Under the pieces are notes generated by a model. The model ran no database searches, was not told the origin of the DNA, and saw only the letters and a list, made by a program, of their open reading frames with translations. From Sipunculus nudus (taxonomy: Eukaryota > Annelida > Sipuncula > Golfingiida > Sipunculidae), in NCBI GenBank assembly GCA_026874595.1, contig JAPPUL010000068.1:509001-573000 (forward strand): a stretch of DNA of 64,000 nt. The letters run 5' to 3'. Position numbers and translations under genes: made by a program. This document shows positions 1 through 9,861 of the stretch, piece by piece (position 1 is the first letter of the stretch; each line of letters starts with the position of its first letter).

Positions 1-23
1 ATGCTATAAATCTTATCATAATA

Positions 24-1895
24 TTACAAACCTTGCAAAACCTCTTCCCCCCCATCCTTTAAAACACCTTTAGATACATCTACTCCCTCATCCACCCCCC
101 CACCTGCATCGTCCAACAAAAGACCAAGCTCTTCTAATTGTTCTTCTCTTACCATAGAGGGACTTTCGCTTACTAAGCATACTCCCTTTTGCGTCTTGGG
201 AAACGCTATTACATCTCTTATCGAATTCGCTCTTCGCATTAGCATTATTAATCTGTCAAGCCCTAAGGCTATACCCCCATGGGGAGGCGCTCCATACTCA
301 AGCGCTTTTAACAAAAAACCAAACTTATCCTCGCTCTCCTTACCAGCTAAACCCAATATCTCAAATACTCTATCTTGTAACTCACGCTCGTGGATTCTTA
401 TACTACCTCCTCCAAGTTCAACACCGTTTAATACCAAATCGTAACTTAGGGACTTTAAGTTTAATAGCTTCTCTTTAGCATAACTCTCTCCCTTAAAAGA
501 CTTTATATACTCTTTGCCTTCCTCTCCCTTCGGTAAGGTGAACGGATGGTGCACGGAACTAATACTTCCTTCCTCTTCGCTATAACTAAATAACGGGAAT
601 TCCTCTACCCATACAAAATTATACGCCTTCTCATCTTTTAAACCAAGACTATTTCCAAGCTCTATTCGTAAATTGCCTAGCGACTCATACACTATCTGCG
701 CTTTATCTGCTACGAAAAATAATAGGTCCCCTTCCTCTACCTCAAACGCTCTTGATATACTCTTCTTCTCTCCTTCATTAAAAAACTTCGTTATACTAGA
801 CTTTAACTCCATCCCCTCCTCGACCTTCATCCATGCAAGACCCTTGGCTCCATACCCTTTTACAAACTCCTCCTTCTCCTCTATAGCTTTTCGCGATAAT
901 ATCTTGCCTCCTCCTGATACCTTTATTCCACATACCATATGCCCTTCCTTATTTGACGCATCCACAAATACCTTAAATTTACTGCCCTTAACTAGTTTTG
1001 TTACATCCTTAAGCTCTAATCCATATCTTGTGTCCGGACGATCCGTTCCATAGCGGGACATCGCCTCCTCATAGCTTAATCTCTTTATCGGTAACTTTAC
1101 CTCAACTCCAACTCCTAATCTAAATATATATTCTATAAGTTCGTCCATAAGATTTATAATCCCTTCGCTATCTATAAACGACATCTCTATATCTAACTGC
1201 GTAAACTCAGGTTGGCGATCTGATCGCAAATCCTCATCCCTAAAGCATTTTACTATTTGATAATATCTTTCAAATCCACTTACCATTAACAACTGTTTGA
1301 ATATTTGCGGCGATTGCGGTAGTGCATAAAACTTCCCGCGGCTTACCCTGCTTGGTACCAGAAAGTCGCGTGCTCCCTCCGGCGTTGACTTGTTTAATAT
1401 CGGGGTTTCTAGCTCTATAAATCTATTGCCTTCTAGATACCCTCGTATCAGCTTTATCACTTTCGCTCGCAGCAACAGATTCTCTCGCATACTATATCGT
1501 CGTAAATCTAGATATCTATACCGCAGTCTAAGCTCTTCATTAACTAATGCATCTTCTGATAACGAAAATGGTAGCACTTTACTTTTGTTAAGCACTTTTA
1601 TTCCCTCTGCTACAAGCTCAAGCTCTCCTGTCGATATGTTTTTATTTTCAAGCCCAGCATCTCGCCTCTCTAATAACCCATAGACCTCTATTACATATTC
1701 ACTGCGCAAGCTCTTTGCATCCTCATATCCACTCCCACGACTTGGATCAAACACTATCTGCAATATACCCGTTATGTCTCGTAAATCTACAAATATTAAC
1801 CCTCCATGATCCCGTACCACATCCACCCAGCCTCGCACCTTTATTCGTTTGCCTATGTCTTTTGCCCCTGCCTTGCCGGCTTGCTTTATTTCCAT
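24..1895 (-). CDS. aspS: Aspartyl-tRNA synthetase, bacterial type
   Basis: Charges tRNA with aspartate in the cytoplasm. At 623 residues it has the bacterial-type layout: an N-terminal OB-fold anticodon-binding domain (about 1-110), a class II catalytic core and an inserted GAD domain. Class II motif 2 is visible around residues 217-240 ([16 protein letters not shown]) and motif 3 near 540-560 (GIALGLDRL, then the conserved RDVIAFPK). The last ~30 residues are an acidic, glycine-rich tail beyond the usual end. The ATG follows a strong AAGGAGGGAG ribosome site. With gatA and tRNA-Asn also in the window, it may be a non-discriminating enzyme that also makes Asp-tRNA-Asn; this is inference. Confidence 0.97.
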   Translation of the reverse strand: MEIKQAGKAGAKDIGKRIKVRGWVDVVRDHGGLIFVDLRDITGILQIVFDPSRGSGYEDAKSLRSEYVIEVYGLLERRDAGLENKNISTGELELVAEGIKVLNKSKVLPFSLSEDALVNEELRLRYRYLDLRRYSMRENLLLRAKVIKLIRGYLEGNRFIELETPILNKSTPEGARDFLVPSRVSRGKFYALPQSPQIFKQLLMVSGFERYYQIVKCFRDEDLRSDRQPEFTQLDIEMSFIDSEGIINLMDELIEYIFRLGVGVEVKLPIKRLSYEEAMSRYGTDRPDTRYGLELKDVTKLVKGSKFKVFVDASNKEGHMVCGIKVSGGGKILSRKAIEEKEEFVKGYGAKGLAWMKVEEGMELKSSITKFFNEGEKKSISRAFEVEEGDLLFFVADKAQIVYESLGNLRIELGNSLGLKDEKAYNFVWVEEFPLFSYSEEEGSISSVHHPFTLPKGEEGKEYIKSFKGESYAKEKLLNLKSLSYDLVLNGVELGGGSIRIHERELQDRVFEILGLAGKESEDKFGFLLKALEYGAPPHGGIALGLDRLIMLMRRANSIRDVIAFPKTQKGVCLVSESPSMVREEQLEELGLLLDDAGGGVDEGVDVSKGVLKDGGEEVLQGL

Positions 1896-1983
1896 CGACT
1901 TTTAACTCCCTCCTTTACTTAACTCTTTTATTATTTAAAATATTTCATGCCTTGCTATTTGCACTTATTTTCTATTCTATCTT

Positions 1984-2055
1984 AAAACCCCTCTTTTTAA
2001 AACCCCTCTTTTTAAAACCCCTCTTTTTAAAACCCCTCTTTTTAAAACCCCTCTA
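1984..2055. repeat. 15-bp tandem repeat, about five copies
   Basis: Nearly perfect copies of AAAACCCCTCTTTTT fill the short gap between the starts of aspS and the end of the fumarase beta gene. Read on the plus strand it would give a KPLFL pentapeptide repeat, but that frame has no other gene character. It is one of many short arrays at gene borders in this window. Confidence 0.9.
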
Positions 2056-2092
2056 TCACTGCCTCCTCTTCTGTATAACATGTTTTGTCTTT

Positions 2093-2704
2093 TTATAATA
2101 ACTCGTCAAGCACCGCTTTTGACCTTTCTTTGATTTCTTTGTGCAATGAAGACCCATGAGTATCCATCGTTACTACGCATGGTAACTCTTCTACCCGTAT
2201 CACCCAAAATGCTTCCGGTGTACCAAATTCAAGCTTCTCTACATCAATTACTTCTTTTACTTGTTTCGCTATCAGGACTGCTGCCCCTCCTACTGCATGA
2301 AAGTATACTGCATTGTTAGCCTCACATGCTTTTAGTGTCTTCTCTCCCATCCCTCCCTTCCCTAAAACCCCTCGTAGATTATAATGCTTTATTACATCTG
2401 CTTGATACGGTTCCTCTCTTATGCTTGTTGTTGGGCCTGATGCCAGAAATATGTATTTGCCCCCCTCCTCCTTTACCACAGGTCCACAATGGTATATTAC
2501 ACCTTCTTTCAAGTGCTTCAACAACTTCTTATCAAGTTCTCTATCCTTTTTATCCCCTCCTCCTTTTACAAACTTCTCTATTATATATTTATGGGCTATG
2601 TCTCGGGCTGTTACCAAAACGCCGCTAAGTAATATCTCATCGCCCACCTTAAGTCGCTTTATCTCTTCTTCTGATATCGGTGTTTTTAGCTTAATCAATT
2701 TCAT
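2093..2704 (-). CDS. fumB: Class I fumarate hydratase, beta subunit (C-terminal domain)
   Basis: Beta half of a two-subunit iron-sulfur fumarase that interconverts fumarate and malate. The 203 residues match the swivelling C-terminal domain of the class I fumarase/tartrate dehydratase family, including the conserved GPTTS motif, the GKGGM stretch and the HAVGGAA segment. Its start overlaps the end of the alpha gene by 14 bp, so the two are translated together. Tartrate dehydratase beta subunits look alike; fumarase is preferred because the pair sits in a genome fragment with malic enzyme and no tartrate genes. Symbol is by family; fumAB naming varies between species. Confidence 0.9.
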   Translation of the reverse strand: MKLIKLKTPISEEEIKRLKVGDEILLSGVLVTARDIAHKYIIEKFVKGGGDKKDRELDKKLLKHLKEGVIYHCGPVVKEEGGKYIFLASGPTTSIREEPYQADVIKHYNLRGVLGKGGMGEKTLKACEANNAVYFHAVGGAAVLIAKQVKEVIDVEKLEFGTPEAFWVIRVEELPCVVTMDTHGSSLHKEIKERSKAVLDELL

Positions 2705-3560
2705 ATCCTCCGTCTTCTCTTAGTATCATTATCTTTCGGCGGGCTGACCAGCATAGGTAGGTTATTGTTACATAGTATGTTGCCGGATGTCTATAATATG
2801 TTCCCACCTTTACTCCCAAAAGTGTTGACATCCCTCCAAAGCCCATCGGTCCTATCCCTAGCTTGTTTGCGGACTCTAATATTTCATCTTCAAGTTTGGA
2901 TAACCTTTTATCCGGATTCTTATCATACAACTTCCTGAATAACTGCACCTTTGAAAGATAATATGAACTCCCTCTGTCCCCTCCTATCCCTATCCCCAAT
3001 ATCCCAGGCGCGCACCCAAGCCCTTGTGCCCCAAATACCCCATCTAATACACAGCGTTTAACTCCTTCTAAATCTCGGCCCGCCTTCAGACCACTGTCTG
3101 GTAGCTTATATTGTATCCCCACATTCTCACTGCCGCCTCCCTTTAGCATTAGGCGTATCTCAAAATAATCTCTCTCCCATTCCTTGAAATATATACTCGG
3201 CACCCCCTCACCACTATTGTCTCCTGGGTTTGTTCCTTCTAATATCGATACTGTGTTCGGCCTTAAGTAATTTAGTCTCGTTGCCTCCTTTATCCCTTCC
3301 TTTATCTCTTTACTCATCTTTAATGTTGAATGTCCACTCGGATACTTTATATCTAGGAATATCATCCCTGTGTCTTGGCACATCGGAAGCTCTTCTTGCT
3401 TGGCAAGCTCTATGTTCTTAAGCATTGCTCCCATTACGCTATATGCACTGCCTCCTGCCTCCTCTTTCGCCTGCAGCCCCTTCATCACTTCTACTACGTC
3501 TTCAGGTAAGCTAGTTGACGCTTCCTTCAATAACTCTAGTATTGCTCCTTTTAATTCCAT
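2691..3560 (-). CDS. fumA: Class I fumarate hydratase, alpha subunit (4Fe-4S domain)
   Basis: Alpha half of the oxygen-sensitive [4Fe-4S] fumarase. Three conserved cysteines that would hold the cluster are seen: in MCQDTG (about residue 61), in GCAPGILGIGIGGDRG (about 183) and in LCWSARR (about 272). The GGSENVG motif is also present. At 289 residues it has normal length. The gene is first in a two-gene minus-strand operon with the beta subunit. A labile class I enzyme rather than class II FumC suggests anaerobic or microaerobic life. Confidence 0.92.
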   Translation of the reverse strand: MELKGAILELLKEASTSLPEDVVEVMKGLQAKEEAGGSAYSVMGAMLKNIELAKQEELPMCQDTGMIFLDIKYPSGHSTLKMSKEIKEGIKEATRLNYLRPNTVSILEGTNPGDNSGEGVPSIYFKEWERDYFEIRLMLKGGGSENVGIQYKLPDSGLKAGRDLEGVKRCVLDGVFGAQGLGCAPGILGIGIGGDRGSSYYLSKVQLFRKLYDKNPDKRLSKLEDEILESANKLGIGPMGFGGMSTLLGVKVGTYYRHPATYYVTITYLCWSARRKIMILREDGGYEID

Positions 3561-3891
3561 AAAAGCCTCCCTTTCTTTTCTATTAAAGCTTACTCTGTAA
3601 AGCTTACTCTCACTACAAACTCTCTAAATATTTCTCTCCTATAATAATAGCTTTTTATATCCTTTATTTCTACATCTTATTTCTACATCATAACAAGATT
3701 CTCTTTATTTTTAACTTCTGTCATTTTTAACTTCTAATCATAACTATTTTTATCTCATAACAGCTTACCTATATTATCTTTTATCTTACCAATATAATAT
3801 TTTTTTCTTAACTTTATCTCATTGCTTTTTTAACTTATTCTTTATTTCTTTTATTTCTTTAAAATGTATAACCCAACCCGGAGTAACTCTT
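3561..3891. other. Gene-free, pyrimidine-rich spacer between divergent genes
   Basis: This stretch separates the divergently transcribed fumarase operon and site-2 protease. It is very rich in T with short near-repeats such as TATTTCTACATC and TTTTTAACTTCT. I see no open frame of note and no convincing hairpin. Promoters for both directions must lie here but no box stands out. Confidence 0.6.
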
Positions 3892-4917
3892 TTGGACTTC
3901 TTAAATGTTAATACCATCTTAGATGCTATCACTAAACTCGCTATCTTCATCATTGCAGGCTCCATTCACGAGTTCGCTCATGCCGCCGCCGCTTACAAGC
4001 TCGGAGACCATACCGCTAAAGATTATGGCCGCCTTACTTTTAATCCTAAGGCTCATATAGACCCCATCGGCAGCATCCTCTTTCCTATAATCGGTGCCGG
4101 CATCGGCTGGATGAAACCTGTGCCCGTTTTCTTACCTAATCTCAAAAATCCCATAAAAGATGATGCCATTATCTCTTTTGCAGGACCTCTTAGCAACTTT
4201 ATTCAGGCTTGTTTTGCTATTCTTTTAATCAAAATTATTTTCTTTCTCTTTGGAAGCCAGCCTTCTTTAGTATACTTTATTCAGCTTTATGCCTATATCA
4301 ATATCGTTCTCATGGGCTTTAATTTAATCCCTATGCCCCCACTAGACGGCGGCGCTATACTCAAATTCATACTCCCCTCTAACCTACACCCCATATTTGA
4401 CTCATTCTCTCGCTTTGGCTTCGTCTTTCTTATAATTTTACTTCTAAGCGGCGCCCTTAAGTATTTATTAATACCTTTTCAATACATTTTTCAGTTCATC
4501 AACAATATGGACTTCTTATTCCTTCTGGCTATAAACGTCTTAAATGTTACCGTCGTTTCTATTTTCTTTAAAGAATTTATTATCAATTTTAAAAAACAAA
4601 AACTTTCTGCTTTGACCTCTCCATCCTATAAAGATAACGATATTAAAAAGTCCAGCACCACTCAGACTAATAACTCTCAAAATAAAGAATTCATTAAAAA
4701 AGCTTCTCATATCTCAAGTATAATATCACAAAAAGGGTCCCTACAAAAAGATGAGGTTAAGGATATTCAAAGTATTACTCCTATTGAAAATGCTAATATT
4801 TGTCCGCCAAACGATTTCAACTTTAAGGACCAGGTCTGTACAAATTGTGAGTGGTTTCGCAATTGCTTAATCCGTTATGCTAATAGCAACTTACAAGAAA
4901 ATAAATCAAGAAAATAA
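3892..4917 (+). CDS. Site-2 protease family (M50) membrane metalloprotease with cysteine-rich tail
   Basis: A membrane zinc protease of the S2P/RseP-like M50 family, in the short subgroup without PDZ domains. The zinc site HEFAH is at residues 26-30 and the third ligand lies in MPPLDGG (Asp152). Hydrophobic helices occupy most of residues 1-225. The remaining ~115 residues are hydrophilic and end in four closely placed cysteines (304, 316, 319, 325) that could bind metal; this tail is unusual for the family. The start is a TTG eight bases after GGAG; no in-frame ATG lies nearby. The substrate is unknown. Confidence 0.88.
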   Translation: MDFLNVNTILDAITKLAIFIIAGSIHEFAHAAAAYKLGDHTAKDYGRLTFNPKAHIDPIGSILFPIIGAGIGWMKPVPVFLPNLKNPIKDDAIISFAGPLSNFIQACFAILLIKIIFFLFGSQPSLVYFIQLYAYINIVLMGFNLIPMPPLDGGAILKFILPSNLHPIFDSFSRFGFVFLIILLLSGALKYLLIPFQYIFQFINNMDFLFLLAINVLNVTVVSIFFKEFIINFKKQKLSALTSPSYKDNDIKKSSTTQTNNSQNKEFIKKASHISSIISQKGSLQKDEVKDIQSITPIENANICPPNDFNFKDQVCTNCEWFRNCLIRYANSNLQENKSRK

Positions 4918-4952
4918 ATAACGCTTTTTAACATCTTCATAAGGACCTTTTT

Positions 4953-6245
4953 ATGAATGCAAATAGTAAAAGACTTTTTAAGGAAGCCAAAAAGCTAATA
5001 CCTGGTGGCGTCAATTCGCCTGTTAGAGCTTTTAAATCTGTTAAGAGTGTGCCACCTTTTATCTCGCATGCTAAGGGTTCTAAGATATTCGACGTTGATG
5101 GCAACTCTTATATAGACTATGTTGGGTCTTGGGGTCCTATGATCTTAGGCCATGCTCCTGACAACGTCATTAAAGCCATTAACAATATAGCCTCTTTAGG
5201 AACGAGTTTTGGGGCATCTACAAAACTTGAGCTTGAACTTGCTAAGCAAGTTGTTTCGATATACCCTTCTATTGACATGATTCGTATGGTTAACTCAGGC
5301 ACCGAGGCTGCTATGAGTGCTGTACGTCTTGCTCGGGCTTTTACTAAAAAAGATAAAATCATTAAATTCATAGGCTGTTACCATGGACATGGAGACTCAT
5401 TCTTGATTGAGCCTGGTTCTGGTGCTTTTGGGCATACATTAACTCCGGGAGTAACTAAAGCTATTGCATCTGACACTTTGAATGCTAAATTTAATGATAT
5501 TGATAGTGTTTGTGCTTTAATAGAAAAGCATGGAGCGGATAGTATAGCATGTGTAATAATAGAGCCTGTTGCCGGCAATATGGGTTGCATAGGTCCTAAA
5601 GATGGTTTTTTAGAAGAACTTAGAGAACTTTGTGATAATAACGACATGTTGCTAATTTTTGATGAGGTTATGAGCGGGTTTCGAGTAAGTCTAAAAGGTG
5701 CGCAGGGCATTTATAATGTAAGACCTGATTTAACTTGCCTTGGGAAGATTATAGGAGGGGGCTTACCGGTTGGAGCTTATGGCGGGCGACGTGATATTAT
5801 GGAACTTGTTGCGCCTTCTGGAGATGTATATCAGGCTGGGACCTTATCCGGCAACCCACTTGCCATGAGTGCTGGTCTTGAAACTATTAAAACTCTTAAA
5901 CAAGACGCTTCAACTATTTATGATAAGCTTGAATCTTTGTCTTCTATGCTATGTTCGGGGATAAGCGATAATTTAGCTAAACTTGGCCTTTCTCTTAGCT
6001 CAAACCGTATCGGGAGTATGTTCTCTTTGTTCTTTACCGACCAAGATGTTTATGACTCTGATTCTGCTAAACAGTCTGATCTTCATAAGTTTAATTTATA
6101 TTTTCAAAAGATGCTTGAGCAAGGTATATATATAGCCCCCTCTCAATTTGAAGCTGGCTTTATGTCCACCACGCATACCAAGGAGGATATTCAAAAGACG
6201 ATAAAAGCCAATTACAACGCCCTTAAGGCAGCTTATGACAGATAA
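4953..6245 (+). CDS. hemL: Glutamate-1-semialdehyde 2,1-aminomutase
   Basis: PLP enzyme that turns glutamate-1-semialdehyde into 5-aminolevulinate, the C5-route precursor of haem and other tetrapyrroles. All 430 residues fit the family: N-terminal [10 protein letters not shown], substrate-site [13 protein letters not shown], the DEVMSGFR motif and the PLP lysine at K265 in [15 protein letters not shown]. An AAGGA site precedes the ATG by eight bases. No other haem genes lie nearby, so the context does not say which tetrapyrrole is made. Confidence 0.96.
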   Translation: MNANSKRLFKEAKKLIPGGVNSPVRAFKSVKSVPPFISHAKGSKIFDVDGNSYIDYVGSWGPMILGHAPDNVIKAINNIASLGTSFGASTKLELELAKQVVSIYPSIDMIRMVNSGTEAAMSAVRLARAFTKKDKIIKFIGCYHGHGDSFLIEPGSGAFGHTLTPGVTKAIASDTLNAKFNDIDSVCALIEKHGADSIACVIIEPVAGNMGCIGPKDGFLEELRELCDNNDMLLIFDEVMSGFRVSLKGAQGIYNVRPDLTCLGKIIGGGLPVGAYGGRRDIMELVAPSGDVYQAGTLSGNPLAMSAGLETIKTLKQDASTIYDKLESLSSMLCSGISDNLAKLGLSLSSNRIGSMFSLFFTDQDVYDSDSAKQSDLHKFNLYFQKMLEQGIYIAPSQFEAGFMSTTHTKEDIQKTIKANYNALKAAYDR

Positions 6246-6278
6246 GCACAATCTTTTATAAAAACTAGGAGACTCTTT

Positions 6279-6347
6279 ATGTCACATAGTAATCATGGGA
6301 AAGAAATAACGGCGTTTATTCCAGATGGCGACCCGCAAGGAATTTAA
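6279..6347 (+). pseudogene. Short 22-residue frame with ribosome site; possible gene remnant
   Basis: An AGGAG site (6267-6271) and ATG start a 22-codon frame ending in FIPDGDPQGI followed by a stop; more stops follow at once in the same frame. The closing segment resembles the N-terminus of some GIY-YIG nuclease family proteins, which often begin with a similar FLPDGxPxGI segment, but this is from memory and the match is short. It is best read as the leftover start of a decayed gene. Confidence 0.35.
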
Positions 6348-6798
6348 AATATCTAGCTTTTGAAAAAACAAAGACGGCAAGACTATAAAGGATTTACAGG
6401 CAATTAAAGAAGATAGAGTATAAAAAAGCTTTTCTTATTCTAGCATCAATCTGTTATTATATCTATTATTAAACTTAAACATCTTAGACTTATTATTTAT
6501 GGTTATAGTTAATAACTATAAATATCTTTAATAAGAGAACTTGAGTTATAAAAATAATAGTTTTATATAAAGCCACATATACAAGTATTAGTAAAAGTAT
6601 TAGAAGAGAGTCTTAATAAGATATATGATTTATTGATAATAGAAAATAAATAAATATCTATAATAAACAAATAACTCTTTTTTTTTACTAAAATTAATAA
6701 AAAACTGTACTTTATTTTTTTGATTTGTTAGACTTGTCATAAATAACTTTGCTTTAAGTGCAAGCTATAATATAAAATATTTAGGAGAATTACTATAC
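6348..6798. other. AT-rich spacer upstream of the sulfolactate operon
   Basis: No gene seen. The DNA is strongly AT-rich with runs such as ATTTATTTTTTTGATTTG. The operon promoter should be in the last ~150 bases; a TATAAT occurs at about 6768-6773, roughly 30 bases before the GTG start of suyA, but no good -35 box was found with it. Confidence 0.4.
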
Positions 6799-7086
6799 GT
6801 GATAGAACCAAGTTTTATAATGCACGGGCCAGAGGATTCTTGTGCCGTAGCGGTAAAGGAAGGGATTATTGCCAATAATACATATAACTGTTGGGTAATG
6901 AGCAATGACGAAAGTTTTGATATAGAGGTAAAATCAGACATACCGATAGGCCATAAGATTGCAATTAAACCAATTAAAAGCGGCGATACTATTATTAAAT
7001 ATGATATAGATATAGGTAAATGTGTAAGCGATATTGCCAAAGGGGAGCACTTACATGTACACAACGTAAAAACAAAAAGATGGTAA
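6799..7086 (+). CDS. suyA: (2R)-sulfolactate sulfo-lyase, small subunit (SAF domain; UxaA-N family)
   Basis: Small subunit, 95 residues, of a two-part enzyme related to altronate dehydratase. The whole protein is one SAF domain, with the typical MHGPEDSCAVAV start, the IPIGHKIAI core and a closing EHLHVHNVKT. Small subunits of this type are shared by altronate dehydratases and by SuyA of sulfolactate sulfo-lyase (EC 4.4.1.24). SuyA is chosen because the operon also carries two dehydrogenases of the SlcC and ComC families and a TTT transporter, and no uronate genes. Start is a GTG 11 bases after AGGAG. Confidence 0.75.
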   Translation: MIEPSFIMHGPEDSCAVAVKEGIIANNTYNCWVMSNDESFDIEVKSDIPIGHKIAIKPIKSGDTIIKYDIDIGKCVSDIAKGEHLHVHNVKTKRW

Positions 7087-7099
7087 GGAGTAAAAAAAG

Positions 7100-8266
7100 A
7101 TGTCAAAGCATACCTTTTTAGGTTATAGAAGGGCTAATGGACGAGTTGGGATAAGAAATCATGTAATAATACTTCCACTGGATGACATTTCGAATGCAGC
7201 GGCTGAGGGGGTGGCAAATAATATAGCAGGGACAATGAGTTTGCCGCATGCCTATGGGAGATTACAGTTTGGAGAAGATTTAGAGCTTCATTTTAGGACT
7301 ATGATAGGCACAGGAAAAAATCCGAATGTGGCAGCAGTAATAGTTATAGGGATAGAGCCTGGCTGGACTAAGAAAGTGGTCTCTGGGATTGAAAAGACAG
7401 GCAAGCCGGTTGCAGGATTTTGGATTGAGCGGCATGGAGATATAAATACAATAGCAAAAGCCTCAAGAAAGGCGCAAGAATTTGTACAGTACGCAACTGA
7501 GCTACAAAGAGAAAGCTGTAATTTAGATGAGCTTTGGGTAGCAACGAAATGCGGGGAATCGGATACAACATCGGGTATTGGAGCAAATCCGACTGTAGGC
7601 AATTTCTTAGATAAAGTAGTGCCACTTGGAGCAACAGCATGTTTTGGAGAGACAACAGAACTAACAGGCGGTGAATATTTAGTTGAGCAACGGGCTGCAA
7701 ATGAAGAGGCACGTTTAAAGTTCAAGGCAATGTTTGAGGACTATTCATCACTTGTAGATAAGTTCAAGACTAGCGACTTATCGGACTCCCAGCCTACGAA
7801 AGGGAATATAGAAGGTGGTTTGACGACAATAGAGGAGAAGGCTCTTGGGAATATACAAAAGATAGGTAAACATGTAAAATACATAGATGCACTAAAGGAA
7901 GCAGAAGAACCAAGTAAAGGAAACGGTCTTTATTTTATGAATACATCATCAGCAGCGGCAGAGTGTAATACATTACAAGCGGCAGCAGGTTTTGTTCTTC
8001 ATATATTTACAACAGGGCAAGGGAACGTTATAGGTAATCCTATAATGCCTGTTATTAAGGTAACAGCAAACCCTCGTACAGTAAATTTAATGAGCGAACA
8101 TATAGACGTAGATGTATCTGATTTACTGCGTCGTAAGATGTCGTTAGACGATGCAGGAGATAAGCTAATAGAAGAGGTTTTAAGGACTTGTAACGGTAGG
8201 CACACAGCAGCTGAGACTTTAAGACACAAAGAATTTATAATGACTAAATTGTATAGAAGCGCATAA
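7100..8266 (+). CDS. suyB: (2R)-sulfolactate sulfo-lyase, large catalytic subunit
   Basis: Large subunit of the sulfo-lyase that splits (R)-3-sulfolactate into pyruvate and sulfite. Its 388 residues match the compact separate large subunits of the UxaA/GarD dehydratase family. Visible motifs are [18 protein letters not shown] at the N-terminus, [18 protein letters not shown] with Cys151 (the family metal region), and [18 protein letters not shown] near the C-terminus. It lies 13 bases after suyA with its own AAGGAG site. Altronate or galactarate dehydratase is the alternative from sequence alone; the transporter and dehydrogenases downstream favour sulfolactate. Confidence 0.75.
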   Translation: MSKHTFLGYRRANGRVGIRNHVIILPLDDISNAAAEGVANNIAGTMSLPHAYGRLQFGEDLELHFRTMIGTGKNPNVAAVIVIGIEPGWTKKVVSGIEKTGKPVAGFWIERHGDINTIAKASRKAQEFVQYATELQRESCNLDELWVATKCGESDTTSGIGANPTVGNFLDKVVPLGATACFGETTELTGGEYLVEQRAANEEARLKFKAMFEDYSSLVDKFKTSDLSDSQPTKGNIEGGLTTIEEKALGNIQKIGKHVKYIDALKEAEEPSKGNGLYFMNTSSAAAECNTLQAAAGFVLHIFTTGQGNVIGNPIMPVIKVTANPRTVNLMSEHIDVDVSDLLRRKMSLDDAGDKLIEEVLRTCNGRHTAAETLRHKEFIMTKLYRSA

Positions 8267-8276
8267 GGCTTAGAAA

Positions 8277-8753
8277 GAGGCGGCGGATGAGGCAAAAGAG
8301 GCGGCGGATGAGGCAAAAGAGGCGGCAGATTGTGCTAAAAAGAGGCGGCGGATGAGGCAAAAGAGGCGGCTGATGAGGCAAAAGAGGCGGCGGATTGTGC
8401 TAAAAAGAGGCGGCGGATGAGGCAAAAGAGGCGACGGATTGTGCTAAAAAGAGGCGGCGGATGAGGCAAAAGAGGCGGCGGATGAGGCAAAAGAGGCGGC
8501 GGATGAGGCAAAAGAGGCGGCAGATTGTGCTAAAAAGAGGCGGCTGATTGTGCTAAAAAGAGGCGGCTGATGAGGCAAAAGAGACGGCAGATTGTGCTAA
8601 AAAGAGGCGGCGGATGAGGCAAAAGAGGCGGCGGATGAGGCAAAAGAGGCGACGGATTGTGCTAAAAAGAGGCGGCGGATGAGGCAAAAGAGGCGGCTGA
8701 TTGTGCTAAAAAGAGGCGGCTGATGAGGCAAAAGAGACGGCAGATTGTGCTAA
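8277..8753 (+). repeat. Array of 22 heptad-coding repeats (21- and 23-bp units) inside the operon
   Basis: Twenty-two units stand head to tail between suyB and the tctC-like gene. Thirteen are 21 bp and read EAADEAK; nine read EAADCAK and carry two extra A residues (23 bp, the last one cut to 20 bp). In pure form the heptad EAADEAK looks like an alanine-rich coiled coil, but each 23-bp unit shifts the frame by two, so no long protein is encoded. No start codon with ribosome site lies in front. It looks like an expanded or decayed coding repeat, or a transcribed spacer. Units are GC-rich and unlike the flanking DNA. Confidence 0.9.
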
Positions 8754-8797
8754 CGCTATAAATATAACATAATTAAGCACATAAGGAGGAGTTAATT

Positions 8798-9751
8798 ATG
8801 AGGTTTAAAATTAAATTGACAACGGGCTTAGTGTTTCTCTCGCTAATGTTCGTTTCAGTATTATTTGCAGATTATCCAGAACGAAGGATTAATTATATAA
8901 TACCGTTTGGACCTGGTGGTGAATCTGACATAACAGCTCGACATCAACAAATCTTTTTTAAGGACAAATTTGGCGAGGATCTTATAATAAGCTATAAACC
9001 TGGCGGGGGCGGTGCAATAGGCTGGTCCCAACTAAATAAGATGCGTGGGGACGGGTATACTATAATGGGAATAAACCTCCCGCATATAATAATAAAGCCC
9101 CGTCAAAAGGATGTAGGGTTTAAAACTAAAGATATTGCAGGAGTATACATATTCCACTATACGCCGGATGCAATAGTCGTAAAAGCAGATAGTCCGATTA
9201 AAAGCCTCGAAGATCTAATAAGGTACGCAAAGAGAAATCCAAGGAAGCTAACGTTTTCTGGATCGGGGAAGGGAACCGCTAATCATCTTGCTCAAGTAAG
9301 ATTTGATAAGCTTGCAAGGATAAAGACAACATATGTAGCATTTAAGGGTACTGGCAAAGCGGTAGCAGCACTTCTTGGCAGCCAGGTGAAGGCAGAGTGG
9401 GGATATACGTCAGTAGGAGCAAAACACGAAGGAAAAGTTAGAATGCTTGCAGTGGCAATGGAAAAACGGCATCCTAAGTTTCCAAATGTACCTACCTTTA
9501 AGGAACTTGGATTTGATCTGGTTTCGGGAGCCTATCGAGGAATCGCGGTACCTAAATCCACTCCTAAGTCAATACAGACTAAACTATCAAATATGATAAA
9601 AGAGATTAATGCAGATCCTAAATTTAAGCAAAGAATGGAAAACGACGGTATGGCTTTGTTGGATATAAACCTAGCAGGATATAAGTCTTTTATAAAGACT
9701 ATGTCAAATATCTATCTAAAAGCAGCACGTGACGCAAAGATAATAAGATAG
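8798..9751 (+). CDS. tctC: TctC-like periplasmic binding protein, probable sulfolactate receptor
   Basis: Soluble receptor of a tripartite tricarboxylate (TTT) family transporter. A signal peptide covers residues 1-24 (charged MRFKIK, hydrophobic core, cut before DYPERR). The mature part starts with the family hallmark INYIIPFGPGGESDITAR, and GTGKAVAALLGSQV and VPTFKELGFDLVSGAYRGIAVP follow. Length (317) is normal. AAGGAGGAG stands eight bases before the ATG. In characterised sulfolactate users the TTT genes are called slcHFG; the role as sulfolactate receptor is inferred from the operon. Confidence 0.9.
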   Translation: MRFKIKLTTGLVFLSLMFVSVLFADYPERRINYIIPFGPGGESDITARHQQIFFKDKFGEDLIISYKPGGGGAIGWSQLNKMRGDGYTIMGINLPHIIIKPRQKDVGFKTKDIAGVYIFHYTPDAIVVKADSPIKSLEDLIRYAKRNPRKLTFSGSGKGTANHLAQVRFDKLARIKTTYVAFKGTGKAVAALLGSQVKAEWGYTSVGAKHEGKVRMLAVAMEKRHPKFPNVPTFKELGFDLVSGAYRGIAVPKSTPKSIQTKLSNMIKEINADPKFKQRMENDGMALLDINLAGYKSFIKTMSNIYLKAARDAKIIR

Positions 9752-9833
9752 GATAATAAGATAGGATAATAAGATAGGATAATAAGATAGGATAATAAGA
9801 TAGGATAATAAGATAGGATAATAAGATAGGATA
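9738..9833. repeat. 13-bp tandem repeat beginning in the tctC stop codon
   Basis: About seven copies of AATAAGATAGGAT run from the last codons of the receptor gene (…AAGATAATAAGATAG) to just before tctA. The first copy holds the gene's stop codon, so the array seems to have grown from the gene end. Confidence 0.92.
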
Positions 9834-9861
9834 AAGAAGATAGCTAAAAGGGCTCTTTTAA

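Noticed and set aside
1715-2098. Plus-strand frame with KPLFL repeats opposite aspS
   Set aside because: It is a shadow of aspS plus the 15-bp array; no ribosome site and no family.
6799-8266. Altronate dehydratase assignment for the SAF/UxaA pair
   Set aside because: Possible from the family alone, but no uronate genes are near and the two dehydrogenases and TTT transporter match the sulfolactate gene set.
8277-8753. Possible CRISPR array
   Set aside because: Units are 21-23 bp, adjoin directly and have no unique spacers; the same holds for the 21-bp array at 61738.
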